This document shows positions 1 to 9,023 of a DNA stretch of 44,479 bases, piece after piece. Position 1 is the first letter of the stretch. Every line of letters begins with the position of its first letter. Where the stretch lies: contig JABJIE010000083.1 in the NCBI GenBank assembly GCA_018661505.1, forward strand, positions 1 through 44,479, given 5' to 3'. Below the pieces are notes generated by a model. It ran no database searches and was not told the origin of the DNA. It saw nothing but the letters and a program-made list of their open reading frames with translations. The position numbers were made by a program, and so were the translations under genes. The stretch is from Lentimicrobiaceae bacterium. GTDB taxonomy: Bacteria; Bacteroidota; Bacteroidia; Bacteroidales; F082.

Positions 1-3000
1 ATTGAGACCAATGACCCAGCTAGATTATCTGATAGTGTATTTAACACAATGCATGTTTATGTACCAGGTTCAATTTTTGGACAGGTTACAGATTGTAACA
101 CTGGTCTTGGCATGGGAGGAGTAAGCGTAACTGCAGAAGGTGTTTTCGGTCCTATTTATTATGCAACTACAGATGGTAGTGGTCAGTACATGATGTATGC
201 TGATGCAGATGAGTATGGCGTTTCCTTTGAAAAATTAGGTTTTGAAAATGAATTTGGTGTTGCTATTGTTACATCTGGTAATGCGACTGAATTAAATGCA
301 TCCATGTGTGAAACACCATATCCTGTACAATGGGTATTTGCTGATCCAAATCAGGATGATACACAATGTGAGGTAACATGGACATTACCAATGGGCCCAT
401 ATGTTATTGTTTATGATGATGGTCAGGCTAATGACTACGTTATCTGGAACACTCCAGGAGGAGCAGTAGGTGTAGACTTTACACCAGCTGGATACCCAGC
501 CACAATAACAGGCGGTAGCCTTTATGTTGGTGATGGTAGCTTCCCAGGAGGAACAAACTTTTTAGGCACGCAGATGGCAGTTGGAGTACTTGATGATGAT
601 GGTACAAACGGTATGCCTGGAACAGTTCTTGATTCAGCAGTTGTTGATGTAGCTAATTTTGGCTGGGTTGACTTTAGTGGAGTATTTGGTGCTACTATTA
701 GTGATGGAGATTTCTACATAGTAATGTGGCAGTTAGGTTTGGCTAGTAACTCAGCTCCAGTAGGAGTGGATACTGATCTACCAACTGTATATCGTTCTGT
801 GGTTCAATTACCTGGTGGTAGTGGATGGTCAACATCCCCATACCAAGACTTTATGATTCGCGCGATTGTTGACGGGCCAAATGCTGGTGTTGTTAGCAGT
901 GCTGTTGGATCTATGGTTCGTTTACCAAAAGTAACACAAGGTCCATTCTTGGCAACAAGTATGCCAACAGGTGTTAGTGGAACTCTAAAGGATGGAGAAT
1001 TCCTTCCAATTGAAGTAACCAATGCCACACGTGACTTTACAAATTATACAGTTGCAAGAGTTAGCAATTTTGATCCTGATTTAGGACCAGAGACAGGTAC
1101 ATTAACACCTATTGCCAACCCAACAACTGAGATGTATAATGATGCAGCCTTTGGCGGACAGCCAGCAGGTTTTTACGCATATGCAGTTAAAGCTGTTTAT
1201 GAATCCAATGAATCCATATGGGTTTATTCCAATATAGTTGGACATTTACTTGCCAATGAATTTACCGTAGAGGTTAGTTTATGTGATGGTAATGAGCCAA
1301 GTGATGCAGAAGTATTACTAGTTGGACAGGATTATCCTTATGATTTTCATGTAGGATCAACAGATGCTGCTGGTATTGTTGTATTTGATAGCGTTATAGA
1401 TGGTTATTATGATATGTTTGTAAATAAGGTAGGCTATACACAGTATGAGCACTACAATCTTGCAATTTTTGATGATCAGACTTATAGCTTGGTATTAACC
1501 GAGAAGGCTTACGCACCGCGTAACTTTATGGTTGATGAGTTAACATCACATGCTACATGGGATGAGCCATTAATTACAGCACTATTTACAGAGACTTTCG
1601 AAGATGCTGCATTCCCACCAGCGGGATGGCAATCAATTACTTTAGGACAAGGATGGTATCGCAGTGATGATGCCGGAACTGGTGCTTGGGCTATTCCAGA
1701 AGGTGACGGATTCTACGCAGTTGCAAATGATGATGCAGCGGGTAGTACAAATGATGGAGAAGATGATTATCTAATCACTCCAGAGTTGGATCTTAGAGAA
1801 AGTGATGACTTCACATTATATTTCAGTAGTTTCTTTGATGCAGCTTATGGTCAAAGTGCATATGTTGAATATAGTTATGATGGTGGAGCTACATGGGAAG
1901 TATTGGAGGCAATGTCACCAACTCCTGGTGCTTGGACAGATGTAGAGGTTAGCTTAGCTGCTCTATCAGGTTTAACATCATCAAATGTATGGTTAGCATT
2001 CCATTCTGACGACAACGGCAACTGGGGTTCTGGTTGGGCAGTTGATAATGTAGCTGTTAAAAACGGACCATCACCAGTATTGGGATACTATGTATACCTT
2101 AATGATGCGTTTGTTGGATCAACAGATGCTACCACACGTGAGTGGACATATATGGATTTAGCATATGGTGAAACTTATGAGGGATGTGTACGTGCATTGT
2201 ACGCATGTGGATTAAGTGATGAAGTATGTTATACATGGACATCAACTTACCTACACCCACCAAGAGAATTGGATGATGAGTATGTTTATGGAACCAATGA
2301 GGTGCCATTGATGTGGTTACCACCAATGACAGGAACAATTCCAATGACATCAGCTTTTAAAGTTGTTTATGTAGGACCACAGCTTAGTGCAGTAGGACCA
2401 AACGTAGAGGCAGCTTCAGAGGTTACTATCATTGAATTTGATAATCCACAAAGTACACGTGACTTTGGTGACTTTCAGTTCGCATTCCCAACAGTTGATA
2501 ACTCTGGTGAAGCAGGTTGTGAGTCTGATGGAGAATTTGTTTATACATCTCTATGGAATGGATCAACATATTTCAAGTATGATTTAGCAGGAAATATGAT
2601 AGAATCATTTAGTATTGCTGGAACAAGTGGCGTACGTGATTTAGCATATGATGGTGAGTTTATGTATGGAGCTGCTGCATCTACAACAGTATATGTAATG
2701 GACTTTGCAACACAGACACTAGTTACTTCATTTACAGCACCAACAGCAGTTAGAGCTATAGCATACAATCATAATGATATGACATTCTATGGCAACAACT
2801 GGGGAACAGACATTGTTACCTTTGATGCTAGTGGAGCTAACCTTGGATCATTTACACCAAGTGTAACAAGTATTTATGGATTGGCATATGATGACTATTC
2901 AGATCCAAGTAATGAGTACTTGTGGGCATATGATCAAGGTGCTAATAATTTAGTACAATTTACTCTACCAGATGGTACAGCAACAGGTTTAACCTTAGAT

Positions 3001-5070
3001 GTTGGATCTATTACTGGTGCAACTGCACTGGCCGGTGGAGCATATACAACACCAGCTCTATGGTCACCTGATAAGGTAACCATTGGTGGTAATGCACAAA
3101 ATGAGACGTTATGGGGCATCGAGCTAGCTGACTACAGTGGCGGCGGCGGTGGCGGCGGAATGATACCAGATGGATTGGTATCATTTAACGTATACCAGGA
3201 CGGAGTAAATATTGCCAACGTACCATACGAAGGACAGGCAGTAGATGAGCATGTATATCATGTTGTTAATAATTTGGATCCAGCAACTTACTTATTTGAT
3301 GTAAGTGCGGTATATGACCTAACTATTTTTGGCTTCCCAGGAGATTTTGGTGAGTCAGCGTGGGAAGGAACAGATACTGTAGAGGTTGTATGGGGATATG
3401 ATTTACCATTCTTCGAAGGATGGGATCAAGGAACCTTTACCTTCCAACAATGGAGATTCAATGACAATTCTGATAACTGGATGATTAATCCAAATGTTGG
3501 AGACCCTGAGCCAAGTGCACAGTTTAATTGGGATCCATTATTGGAGAATGATTATTCCTCAACTCTAACAAGTAATCCTATAACAGCGGATCTATTAACA
3601 GAAGGTGATATTTGGTTTGATTTTGACTTAATGTTGGATGATAGAAATAGCACTGGTATGGAGATGATGAAAGTTGAAGTATGGGATGGTTCATCTTGGA
3701 GTACAGTAGCAGAATTTGCGAACAACGGAAGCTTTGGTTGGGAGTCAAGTCACATTGACATTACTAACCATGCCATGGGCAGAGTATTCCAGGTACGTTT
3801 TAATGCTGTTGGACAGAATTCATTTGATATAATCTCATGGTTAGTTGATAATATTTCTATTTACCGTGAGTGTATGCCACCAACAGATCTTATTGGAGCA
3901 TATAAGTGGAATGTTGAAGATGATTTCGGTGCAGAAATTTGTTGGGAAGCTCCATATATTCCAGGACCTATTTCCGAATGGATCCATTGGGATGATGGTA
4001 CACCATTTTCAGCGATTGGTTTAACAGACGGAGGAACATTCTCTGTTGCTGCTCGTTGGGATGCTGGTCAGTTATCTGACTATGCAGGTACTTCCATTAC
4101 AAAGATGCAATATGTTGTACAAGATGGTTTCACAGATGTAGAGCTTAAGATCTGGGAAGGCACTAGTCTTGTATGGAGTGAGAATGTAACAGCTACATCA
4201 GTAGCAGGTATGTGGAATGAGGTTGCTTTAACACCATTATCACTTGATACATCCGAGGAGCTATGGGTTGGTTATACCATTACTCATACTGCAGGAACAT
4301 TCTCAGCTGCTACCGATGCTGGACCAGCAGTTGCTGGCTATGGCGACATGATTTCATTGGATGGTGTAGTATGGGAATCCATGGCTACTGCTTATGGATT
4401 GGATTATAACTGGAATGTACAATTCTATGTAACAGAGGTAAGCTCATCAGCTTCAAGTTCTGTAACATTGGTTGACAATGCGGTATATGACAATGCATCA
4501 ACATCCTTGAGTCAAGGACCAATTGCAGTTGATCCACAACCGGCTATTACAGAAACTTCACGTGATATGACAGGCTTTAATATCTACCGTATGGAAGAAG
4601 GAGCTTCAGAATATGAGTTATATGACGTTGTTGATTATGTAGAGGGTCAGGCATCATATTGTTACTTTGATCCATATCCAGAGGTAATGCCACAAATGGG
4701 ATACTATTACATGGTTACATCTAGCTACGCGAGCGAAACAGATGCTTGTGAGTCAGCACCAGCTATGGCATTAGAGATTCCTGAGGATGACTTTGTATAT
4801 GTATTTGTAACAGGTATCGATGATCCTAACTCAATAGCATTAACTAATTTATATCCAAATCCTGCACAGGATAATGTAACTGTAACATCATCTGTTCCTA
4901 TGAACAAGTTAACAGTAACAAACTATGTGGGTCAGGTTGTTTACACAGGAGAGATGTTCGATGCGACAAGCGTTGAATTGAATACCAGTAGCTACCAGGC
5001 GGGTGTATACTTAGTTAAGATAGATACAGATAACGGAGTAGTTACCAAGCAGGTTGTTATTACAAGATAG
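1..5070 (+). CDS. Giant secreted multidomain adhesin-like protein with T9SS type A sorting domain (5' end outside window)
   Basis: The frame is open from base 1, so the true start and signal peptide lie upstream; an ATG at 49 is probably internal. About 1,690 residues are visible. In order I see a carboxypeptidase-regulatory-like beta sandwich (about 67-310), a second such domain (about 1260-1490), and a choice-of-anchor J/cleaved-adhesin (MAM-like) domain with FEDAAFPPAGW at about 1585-2060. These are followed by a repeat region resembling a beta-propeller (about 2515-3060, LAYDGEFMYG-type repeats), a run of seven glycines at 3139-3159, and further jelly-roll-like segments. The end (about 4840-5070) is a classic T9SS CTD: LYPNPAQDNV, then a G-V-Y-L-V-K core and a final KQVVITR. 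This predicts export by Sec and then type IX secretion, with surface attachment or release. The role is probably adhesion or matrix; the ligand is unknown. The gene ends at a strong terminator. Confidence 0.9.
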   Translation: METNDPARLSDSVFNTMHVYVPGSIFGQVTDCNTGLGMGGVSVTAEGVFGPIYYATTDGSGQYMMYADADEYGVSFEKLGFENEFGVAIVTSGNATELNASMCETPYPVQWVFADPNQDDTQCEVTWTLPMGPYVIVYDDGQANDYVIWNTPGGAVGVDFTPAGYPATITGGSLYVGDGSFPGGTNFLGTQMAVGVLDDDGTNGMPGTVLDSAVVDVANFGWVDFSGVFGATISDGDFYIVMWQLGLASNSAPVGVDTDLPTVYRSVVQLPGGSGWSTSPYQDFMIRAIVDGPNAGVVSSAVGSMVRLPKVTQGPFLATSMPTGVSGTLKDGEFLPIEVTNATRDFTNYTVARVSNFDPDLGPETGTLTPIANPTTEMYNDAAFGGQPAGFYAYAVKAVYESNESIWVYSNIVGHLLANEFTVEVSLCDGNEPSDAEVLLVGQDYPYDFHVGSTDAAGIVVFDSVIDGYYDMFVNKVGYTQYEHYNLAIFDDQTYSLVLTEKAYAPRNFMVDELTSHATWDEPLITALFTETFEDAAFPPAGWQSITLGQGWYRSDDAGTGAWAIPEGDGFYAVANDDAAGSTNDGEDDYLITPELDLRESDDFTLYFSSFFDAAYGQSAYVEYSYDGGATWEVLEAMSPTPGAWTDVEVSLAALSGLTSSNVWLAFHSDDNGNWGSGWAVDNVAVKNGPSPVLGYYVYLNDAFVGSTDATTREWTYMDLAYGETYEGCVRALYACGLSDEVCYTWTSTYLHPPRELDDEYVYGTNEVPLMWLPPMTGTIPMTSAFKVVYVGPQLSAVGPNVEAASEVTIIEFDNPQSTRDFGDFQFAFPTVDNSGEAGCESDGEFVYTSLWNGSTYFKYDLAGNMIESFSIAGTSGVRDLAYDGEFMYGAAASTTVYVMDFATQTLVTSFTAPTAVRAIAYNHNDMTFYGNNWGTDIVTFDASGANLGSFTPSVTSIYGLAYDDYSDPSNEYLWAYDQGANNLVQFTLPDGTATGLTLDVGSITGATALAGGAYTTPALWSPDKVTIGGNAQNETLWGIELADYSGGGGGGGMIPDGLVSFNVYQDGVNIANVPYEGQAVDEHVYHVVNNLDPATYLFDVSAVYDLTIFGFPGDFGESAWEGTDTVEVVWGYDLPFFEGWDQGTFTFQQWRFNDNSDNWMINPNVGDPEPSAQFNWDPLLENDYSSTLTSNPITADLLTEGDIWFDFDLMLDDRNSTGMEMMKVEVWDGSSWSTVAEFANNGSFGWESSHIDITNHAMGRVFQVRFNAVGQNSFDIISWLVDNISIYRECMPPTDLIGAYKWNVEDDFGAEICWEAPYIPGPISEWIHWDDGTPFSAIGLTDGGTFSVAARWDAGQLSDYAGTSITKMQYVVQDGFTDVELKIWEGTSLVWSENVTATSVAGMWNEVALTPLSLDTSEELWVGYTITHTAGTFSAATDAGPAVAGYGDMISLDGVVWESMATAYGLDYNWNVQFYVTEVSSSASSSVTLVDNAVYDNASTSLSQGPIAVDPQPAITETSRDMTGFNIYRMEEGASEYELYDVVDYVEGQASYCYFDPYPEVMPQMGYYYMVTSSYASETDACESAPAMALEIPEDDFVYVFVTGIDDPNSIALTNLYPNPAQDNVTVTSSVPMNKLTVTNYVGQVVYTGEMFDATSVELNTSSYQAGVYLVKIDTDNGVVTKQVVITR

Positions 5071-5120
5071 TAACCCTGTGAATGGTTAACTAATAACCGA
5101 CACAAAATAATACTCTTAAA

Positions 5121-5155
5121 AGAGCTGTTCGTAATACACGAGCAGCTCTTTTTTT
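5121..5155 (+). terminator. Rho-independent terminator after the T9SS gene
   Basis: AGAGCTG pairs with CAGCTCT, with an inner CGT/ACG pairing, and is followed directly by seven T. It lies 50 bases after the stop at 5070 and before the ABC-F promoter, so it closes the giant gene's transcript. Confidence 0.88.
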
Positions 5156-5205
5156 GATTGGACTATTTGTTATTAAATAAAATGTTAGGAGACATTTATT
5201 AATAC

Positions 5206-5213
5206 TATTTTTG
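5206..5213 (+). promoter_or_regulatory. Bacteroidota -7 promoter box for the ABC-F gene
   Basis: TATTTTTG fits the Bacteroidota sigma-ABfr -7 consensus TAnnTTTG. It lies 16 bases before the ATG at 5230, downstream of the terminator. No clear -33 TTTG is visible. Confidence 0.5.
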
Positions 5214-5229
5214 GGCTTGTTTAATTATC

Positions 5230-7158
5230 ATGATAACAGTAAACAATATAACAAAAGAATACGGGGGAACGCCATTGTTTTCCGATATTACCTTTAATAT
5301 AAATCAAAAGGAAAGGATAGGCTTGGCAGGTGTAAATGGAGCAGGTAAATCCACCTTATTAAAAATATTTGCAGGAAATGTTGAGTGCGAATCAGGAAAT
5401 ATAGTTATTCCAAATGGCATTAATGTCGGTTACTTGCCACAAGAGAAGGTAATATCATCCGAACTTTCTGTTTTTGAGGAAGCGATGTTAATTTTTGGGT
5501 TTATTAATGATTATAAAACGGAGATTGATTTTATTCATAATAAGCTAGAAAGCGATGAATATAATAGTATAGAATATGAAAAGCATCTAAATAGATTAGA
5601 ATATCTCGAGTCTTCATTAAGAATTAATTCTCCAGATAAAATAGTTGGAAATGCTGAAAAATATTTAATGGGACTGGGGTTTAAACGAAATGATTTATTC
5701 AGATCCATGAATGAGTTTAGTCAGGGGTGGCAAATGAGAGTTGAAATTGCCAAGCTCTTGTTACTTAAACCTCAGTTGCTTCTTTTGGATGAACCCACAA
5801 ATCATCTGGATATTGAATCAATACAATGGGTTGAAGATTTTTTGCTTAATTATTCAGGAGCTGTTGTTTTAGTTTCTCATGATCGTAAGCTTTTGGATAA
5901 TGTTACCACTAGAACAATAGAAATTAGCAAGGGTAAAATATATGATTACAAAGTTTCCTACAGTGATTATATTATTCAAAGAGAGGAAAGGGAGCATCAT
6001 CTTCAGTCAACATTTAATAACCAGCAGAGGGATATTAATGAAATTGAAAGGTTTGTAGATAGGTTCAGATACAAAGCATCTAAAGCTAAACAAGTTCAAT
6101 CTCGCGTGAAGTTGTTGGAGAAGATGGATAAAATTGAATTGGATAAGGTAGATAAGCAGTCAATAAATTTTTTGTTTCCTCAGGCACCACATAGTGGCAA
6201 AGTTACAATTGAAGGTATAGATATCTCGAAAAACTATGGAGACAACAAAATACTTAGTAATATTGACTTTGAGATTATAAGAGGAGAGAAAATTGCTTTC
6301 TTAGGTCGAAATGGAGAAGGTAAATCAACACTTATCAGGATAATTGCAAATGATTTAGATTTTAATGGAACTCTTAAGCTTGGACACCAGGTTGTTCTTT
6401 CATATTTTGCGCAGGATCAAGGGGATAAGCTTGATCTTGATTCAACGGTTTTCGAAACATTAGATAAGGTGGCAGTTGGTGAAATTCGCAAAAGAATAAA
6501 ATCGATCCTAGGTGCTTTTCTGTTTAGGGGTGATGATGTAGATAAAAAGGTAAAGGTGTTATCTGGTGGAGAAAAGTCCCGGTTAGCCTTAGCCACTATG
6601 CTATTAACTCCTAGTAATTTGCTTTTACTTGATGAGCCTACTAACCACCTTGATATGAGATCCAAAGACATCCTTAAAAATGCTTTATTACAGTATGAAG
6701 GAACTGTGGTTATTGTTAGTCATGATAGAGATTTTTTAACCGGTTTAACAACCAGAATGTATGAATTTAAGGACAAGAAAATTAATGAATTCAGAGGTGA
6801 TATTGAAGAATTTATCGATAAACGAAAGTTAGCATCTCTTCATGAATTAGAATCGAAACAAATTGTGAATTCACGAGATAAAACGAATTCCTCTAATAAA
6901 AAGTCTAATTGGGAAAATAAAAAAGAGGTAGAAAAGAAATCGCGAAAAATAAGGTCAGATATAAATAAAATAGAGAAACAAATATCCAGCCTCGAAAACA
7001 ATTTAAATCTAATTAATGAAAAACTATCAAATCCTGATAAATATTTTAAGGAGATAAAATCGGGAGAACTTTACAAAGCCCATGATGAAGTTAATCTTAA
7101 ATTAAATGAAGCATATAATAGCTGGGAACTAAAAACAGATCAATTGGATAAGGTATAA
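5230..7158 (+). CDS. ABC-F family ATPase (ribosome-associated type)
   Basis: Soluble protein of 642 residues with two ABC ATPase domains in tandem and no membrane segments, which is the ABC-F layout. First Walker A GVNGAGKST is at 34-42, a degenerate signature SQGWQ near 164 and Walker B LLLLDEP near 187. Second Walker A GRNGEGKST begins near 359, with signature LSGGEKSRL and a second LLLLDEPTNHLD. The inter-domain linker is charged and helical (P-site tRNA interaction motif region). The C-terminal 100 residues form a Lys/Glu-rich coiled coil, as in Uup-type members. ABC-F proteins bind the ribosomal E site and relieve stalled translation or confer antibiotic protection. Nothing here suggests a resistance role over the housekeeping Uup/YdiF type. 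The gene converges on the polyprenyl synthetase gene with one base between stops. Confidence 0.93.
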   Translation: MITVNNITKEYGGTPLFSDITFNINQKERIGLAGVNGAGKSTLLKIFAGNVECESGNIVIPNGINVGYLPQEKVISSELSVFEEAMLIFGFINDYKTEIDFIHNKLESDEYNSIEYEKHLNRLEYLESSLRINSPDKIVGNAEKYLMGLGFKRNDLFRSMNEFSQGWQMRVEIAKLLLLKPQLLLLDEPTNHLDIESIQWVEDFLLNYSGAVVLVSHDRKLLDNVTTRTIEISKGKIYDYKVSYSDYIIQREEREHHLQSTFNNQQRDINEIERFVDRFRYKASKAKQVQSRVKLLEKMDKIELDKVDKQSINFLFPQAPHSGKVTIEGIDISKNYGDNKILSNIDFEIIRGEKIAFLGRNGEGKSTLIRIIANDLDFNGTLKLGHQVVLSYFAQDQGDKLDLDSTVFETLDKVAVGEIRKRIKSILGAFLFRGDDVDKKVKVLSGGEKSRLALATMLLTPSNLLLLDEPTNHLDMRSKDILKNALLQYEGTVVIVSHDRDFLTGLTTRMYEFKDKKINEFRGDIEEFIDKRKLASLHELESKQIVNSRDKTNSSNKKSNWENKKEVEKKSRKIRSDINKIEKQISSLENNLNLINEKLSNPDKYFKEIKSGELYKAHDEVNLKLNEAYNSWELKTDQLDKV

Positions 7159-7159
7159 A

Positions 7160-8134
7160 TTATTTATTACGATCTATCATTTTAACAGCCACTTCCATCA
7201 ACTGAATTTTTCTTTTTGATGGTAAATTTATTTTATCAAGGCTTTCGATACCTAAATTAAAAAAGCCATCTATAACCTCACTTGCTGCTATATCAACCTT
7301 TAGTTTAATAAACATATCTTTTATTAACTTAATCTTGGAATCAGATTGTAATTCGGATGATTTATAATGCTTTAAAAGAATATTACGGTCACTATCGATA
7401 GCTGATTCAAGCGCTTTTATATATAAGTATGTCTTTTTGTTAGAAACAATATCACCACCATTTTTTTTACCAAATACAATTTCATTACCAAATGTATCCA
7501 GAAGATCATCCTTTAACTGAAACCCTAGACCTATATTAACACCAAAATCATATAGTAGGTCAGCATCAGAAGTGCTTGCCCCTCCAATTAGAGCACCTAT
7601 TTTTAAACTAGCACCAAATAAAACACCAGTTTTTAAGCGGATCATATTAATATACTCATCAACACTTACACTATCTTTTGTTTCATAATTTAAATCAAAT
7701 TGTTGTCCTTCACATACTTCAATGGCAGTTTGATTAAAAACAGAAAGAATATCTTTTAGAATTACATTATCAGCCTGTTGAGCATATTGATAGGCAAGGG
7801 CAAATAGTGTGTCACCAGAGAGAATAGCAATATTCGAGTTCCATTTTTTAAATACAGTTTCTTTACCTCTTCTTATGGGGGCATCATCCATAATGTCATC
7901 ATGGATTAGAGTGAAATTATGAAATAGCTCAATTGCTATTGCCTGGGGGAGTGCTTTTTTATAATTACTACTAAATAGTTCACAACCCATAAGGGTTGTA
8001 ACGGGTCTAATTCGTTTGCCACCGAACCCTAAGGTGTATTTTATGGGGTCGTAGAGTTCAATTGGCCTGTTGTTATACTGAATTTTATCTAACTGATCTT
8101 CAAAATATAGTATTAGATCTTCGTAATTACTCAT
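7160..8134 (-). CDS. Polyprenyl (isoprenyl diphosphate) synthetase
   Basis: Protein of 324 residues condensing isopentenyl diphosphate onto allylic diphosphates in the cytosol. Visible family motifs are GGKRIRP at 38-44 (substrate lysine/arginine), the first Asp-rich motif DDIMD at 79-83 followed by RRGKETVF, KTG near 168-170, and the second Asp-rich motif FQLKDDLLD ending at 213. Phe74, five residues before the first Asp motif, is bulky. In this family that position limits chain length, so I infer a short product (farnesyl or geranylgeranyl diphosphate) rather than a long quinone tail. It is the last gene of a minus-strand operon after the MMPL exporter and rfbA (13-base gap to rfbA). Confidence 0.92.
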   Translation of the reverse strand: MSNYEDLILYFEDQLDKIQYNNRPIELYDPIKYTLGFGGKRIRPVTTLMGCELFSSNYKKALPQAIAIELFHNFTLIHDDIMDDAPIRRGKETVFKKWNSNIAILSGDTLFALAYQYAQQADNVILKDILSVFNQTAIEVCEGQQFDLNYETKDSVSVDEYINMIRLKTGVLFGASLKIGALIGGASTSDADLLYDFGVNIGLGFQLKDDLLDTFGNEIVFGKKNGGDIVSNKKTYLYIKALESAIDSDRNILLKHYKSSELQSDSKIKLIKDMFIKLKVDIAASEVIDGFFNLGIESLDKINLPSKRKIQLMEVAVKMIDRNK

Positions 8135-8147
8135 AAATAGGATTATT

Positions 8148-9008
8148 CTAATTTATCAGGTCTAATAAGTATTGACCGTAGCCACTTTTAACTAATGGTT
8201 CTGCTATCTTTCTTAATTGTGTATCATCAATGAAACCATTAAGATATGCTATTTCTTCTATACAGCTTATCTTAAGTCCTTGTCTTTCTTGCACAACCTC
8301 AACAAATTGAGATGCTTGGGTTAATGAAGCGAAAGTTCCGGTATCAAGCCATGCTGTGCCACGGCTAAAAACACCAACCTTAAGCTTACCTTCATTTAAA
8401 TAATATTTGTTTATGTCGGTAATCTCATATTCTCCTCTGTCACTAGGAGCTAGATTTTTTGCAATATCAATAACATTGTTGTCATAAAAGTATAATCCAG
8501 GAACCGCAAAATTAGATTTTGGATTTGAAGGTTTCTCTTCTATGGATTTTGCATTCATATTTTCATCAAACTCAACTACGCCATATCTTTCTGGATCATT
8601 AACATGATAAGCAAATACAACTCCTCCATCTGGATTATTGCTGGATTTGAGTATTTTTCTTAATCCACTACCATAGAAAATATTATCCCCAAGAATGAGA
8701 GCAACCTTGTCATTACCGATGAATTTTTCACCAATCACAAAAGCTTGAGCAAGCCCATTGGGGATTTCCTGTACCGCATATTCAAATCTGCAACCAATTT
8801 GGGAGCCATCGCCCAATAGCATTTCAAAATTTGGTAAATCATGGGGAGTGGAAATAATTAATATTTCTCGAATACCAGCCATCATTAACACTGATAAAGG
8901 ATAATAAATCATCGGTTTATCATAAATGGGCATTAATTGTTTGCTAACAGCAATAGTTAGCGGATGAAGTCTTGTGCCGGCACCTCCGGCAAGAATAATT
9001 CCTTTCAT
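8148..9008 (-). CDS. rfbA: Glucose-1-phosphate thymidylyltransferase
   Basis: 286 residues, the usual RmlA/RfbA length. It makes dTDP-glucose from glucose-1-phosphate and dTTP, the first step toward dTDP-L-rhamnose and other deoxysugars of surface polysaccharide. The nucleotide-binding [11 protein letters not shown] is at residues 8-18, followed by the family signatures [25 protein letters not shown] and [20 protein letters not shown]. The TAWLDTGT segment near the C-terminus also fits. No rfbBCD genes lie nearby. It sits in the middle of a tight minus-strand operon (15 and 13 base spacers) between an MMPL exporter and a polyprenyl synthetase, which hints at building or exporting an envelope glycoconjugate or lipid. 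Confidence 0.95.
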   Translation of the reverse strand: MKGIILAGGAGTRLHPLTIAVSKQLMPIYDKPMIYYPLSVLMMAGIREILIISTPHDLPNFEMLLGDGSQIGCRFEYAVQEIPNGLAQAFVIGEKFIGNDKVALILGDNIFYGSGLRKILKSSNNPDGGVVFAYHVNDPERYGVVEFDENMNAKSIEEKPSNPKSNFAVPGLYFYDNNVIDIAKNLAPSDRGEYEITDINKYYLNEGKLKVGVFSRGTAWLDTGTFASLTQASQFVEVVQERQGLKISCIEEIAYLNGFIDDTQLRKIAEPLVKSGYGQYLLDLIN

Positions 9009-9023
9009 AACTAATAATTATTG

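Noticed and set aside
3139-3159. Seven-glycine run in the T9SS protein as a frameshift or slippage site
   Set aside because: The frame continues correctly on both sides with mixed GGC/GGT/GGA codons; it is most simply a flexible linker.
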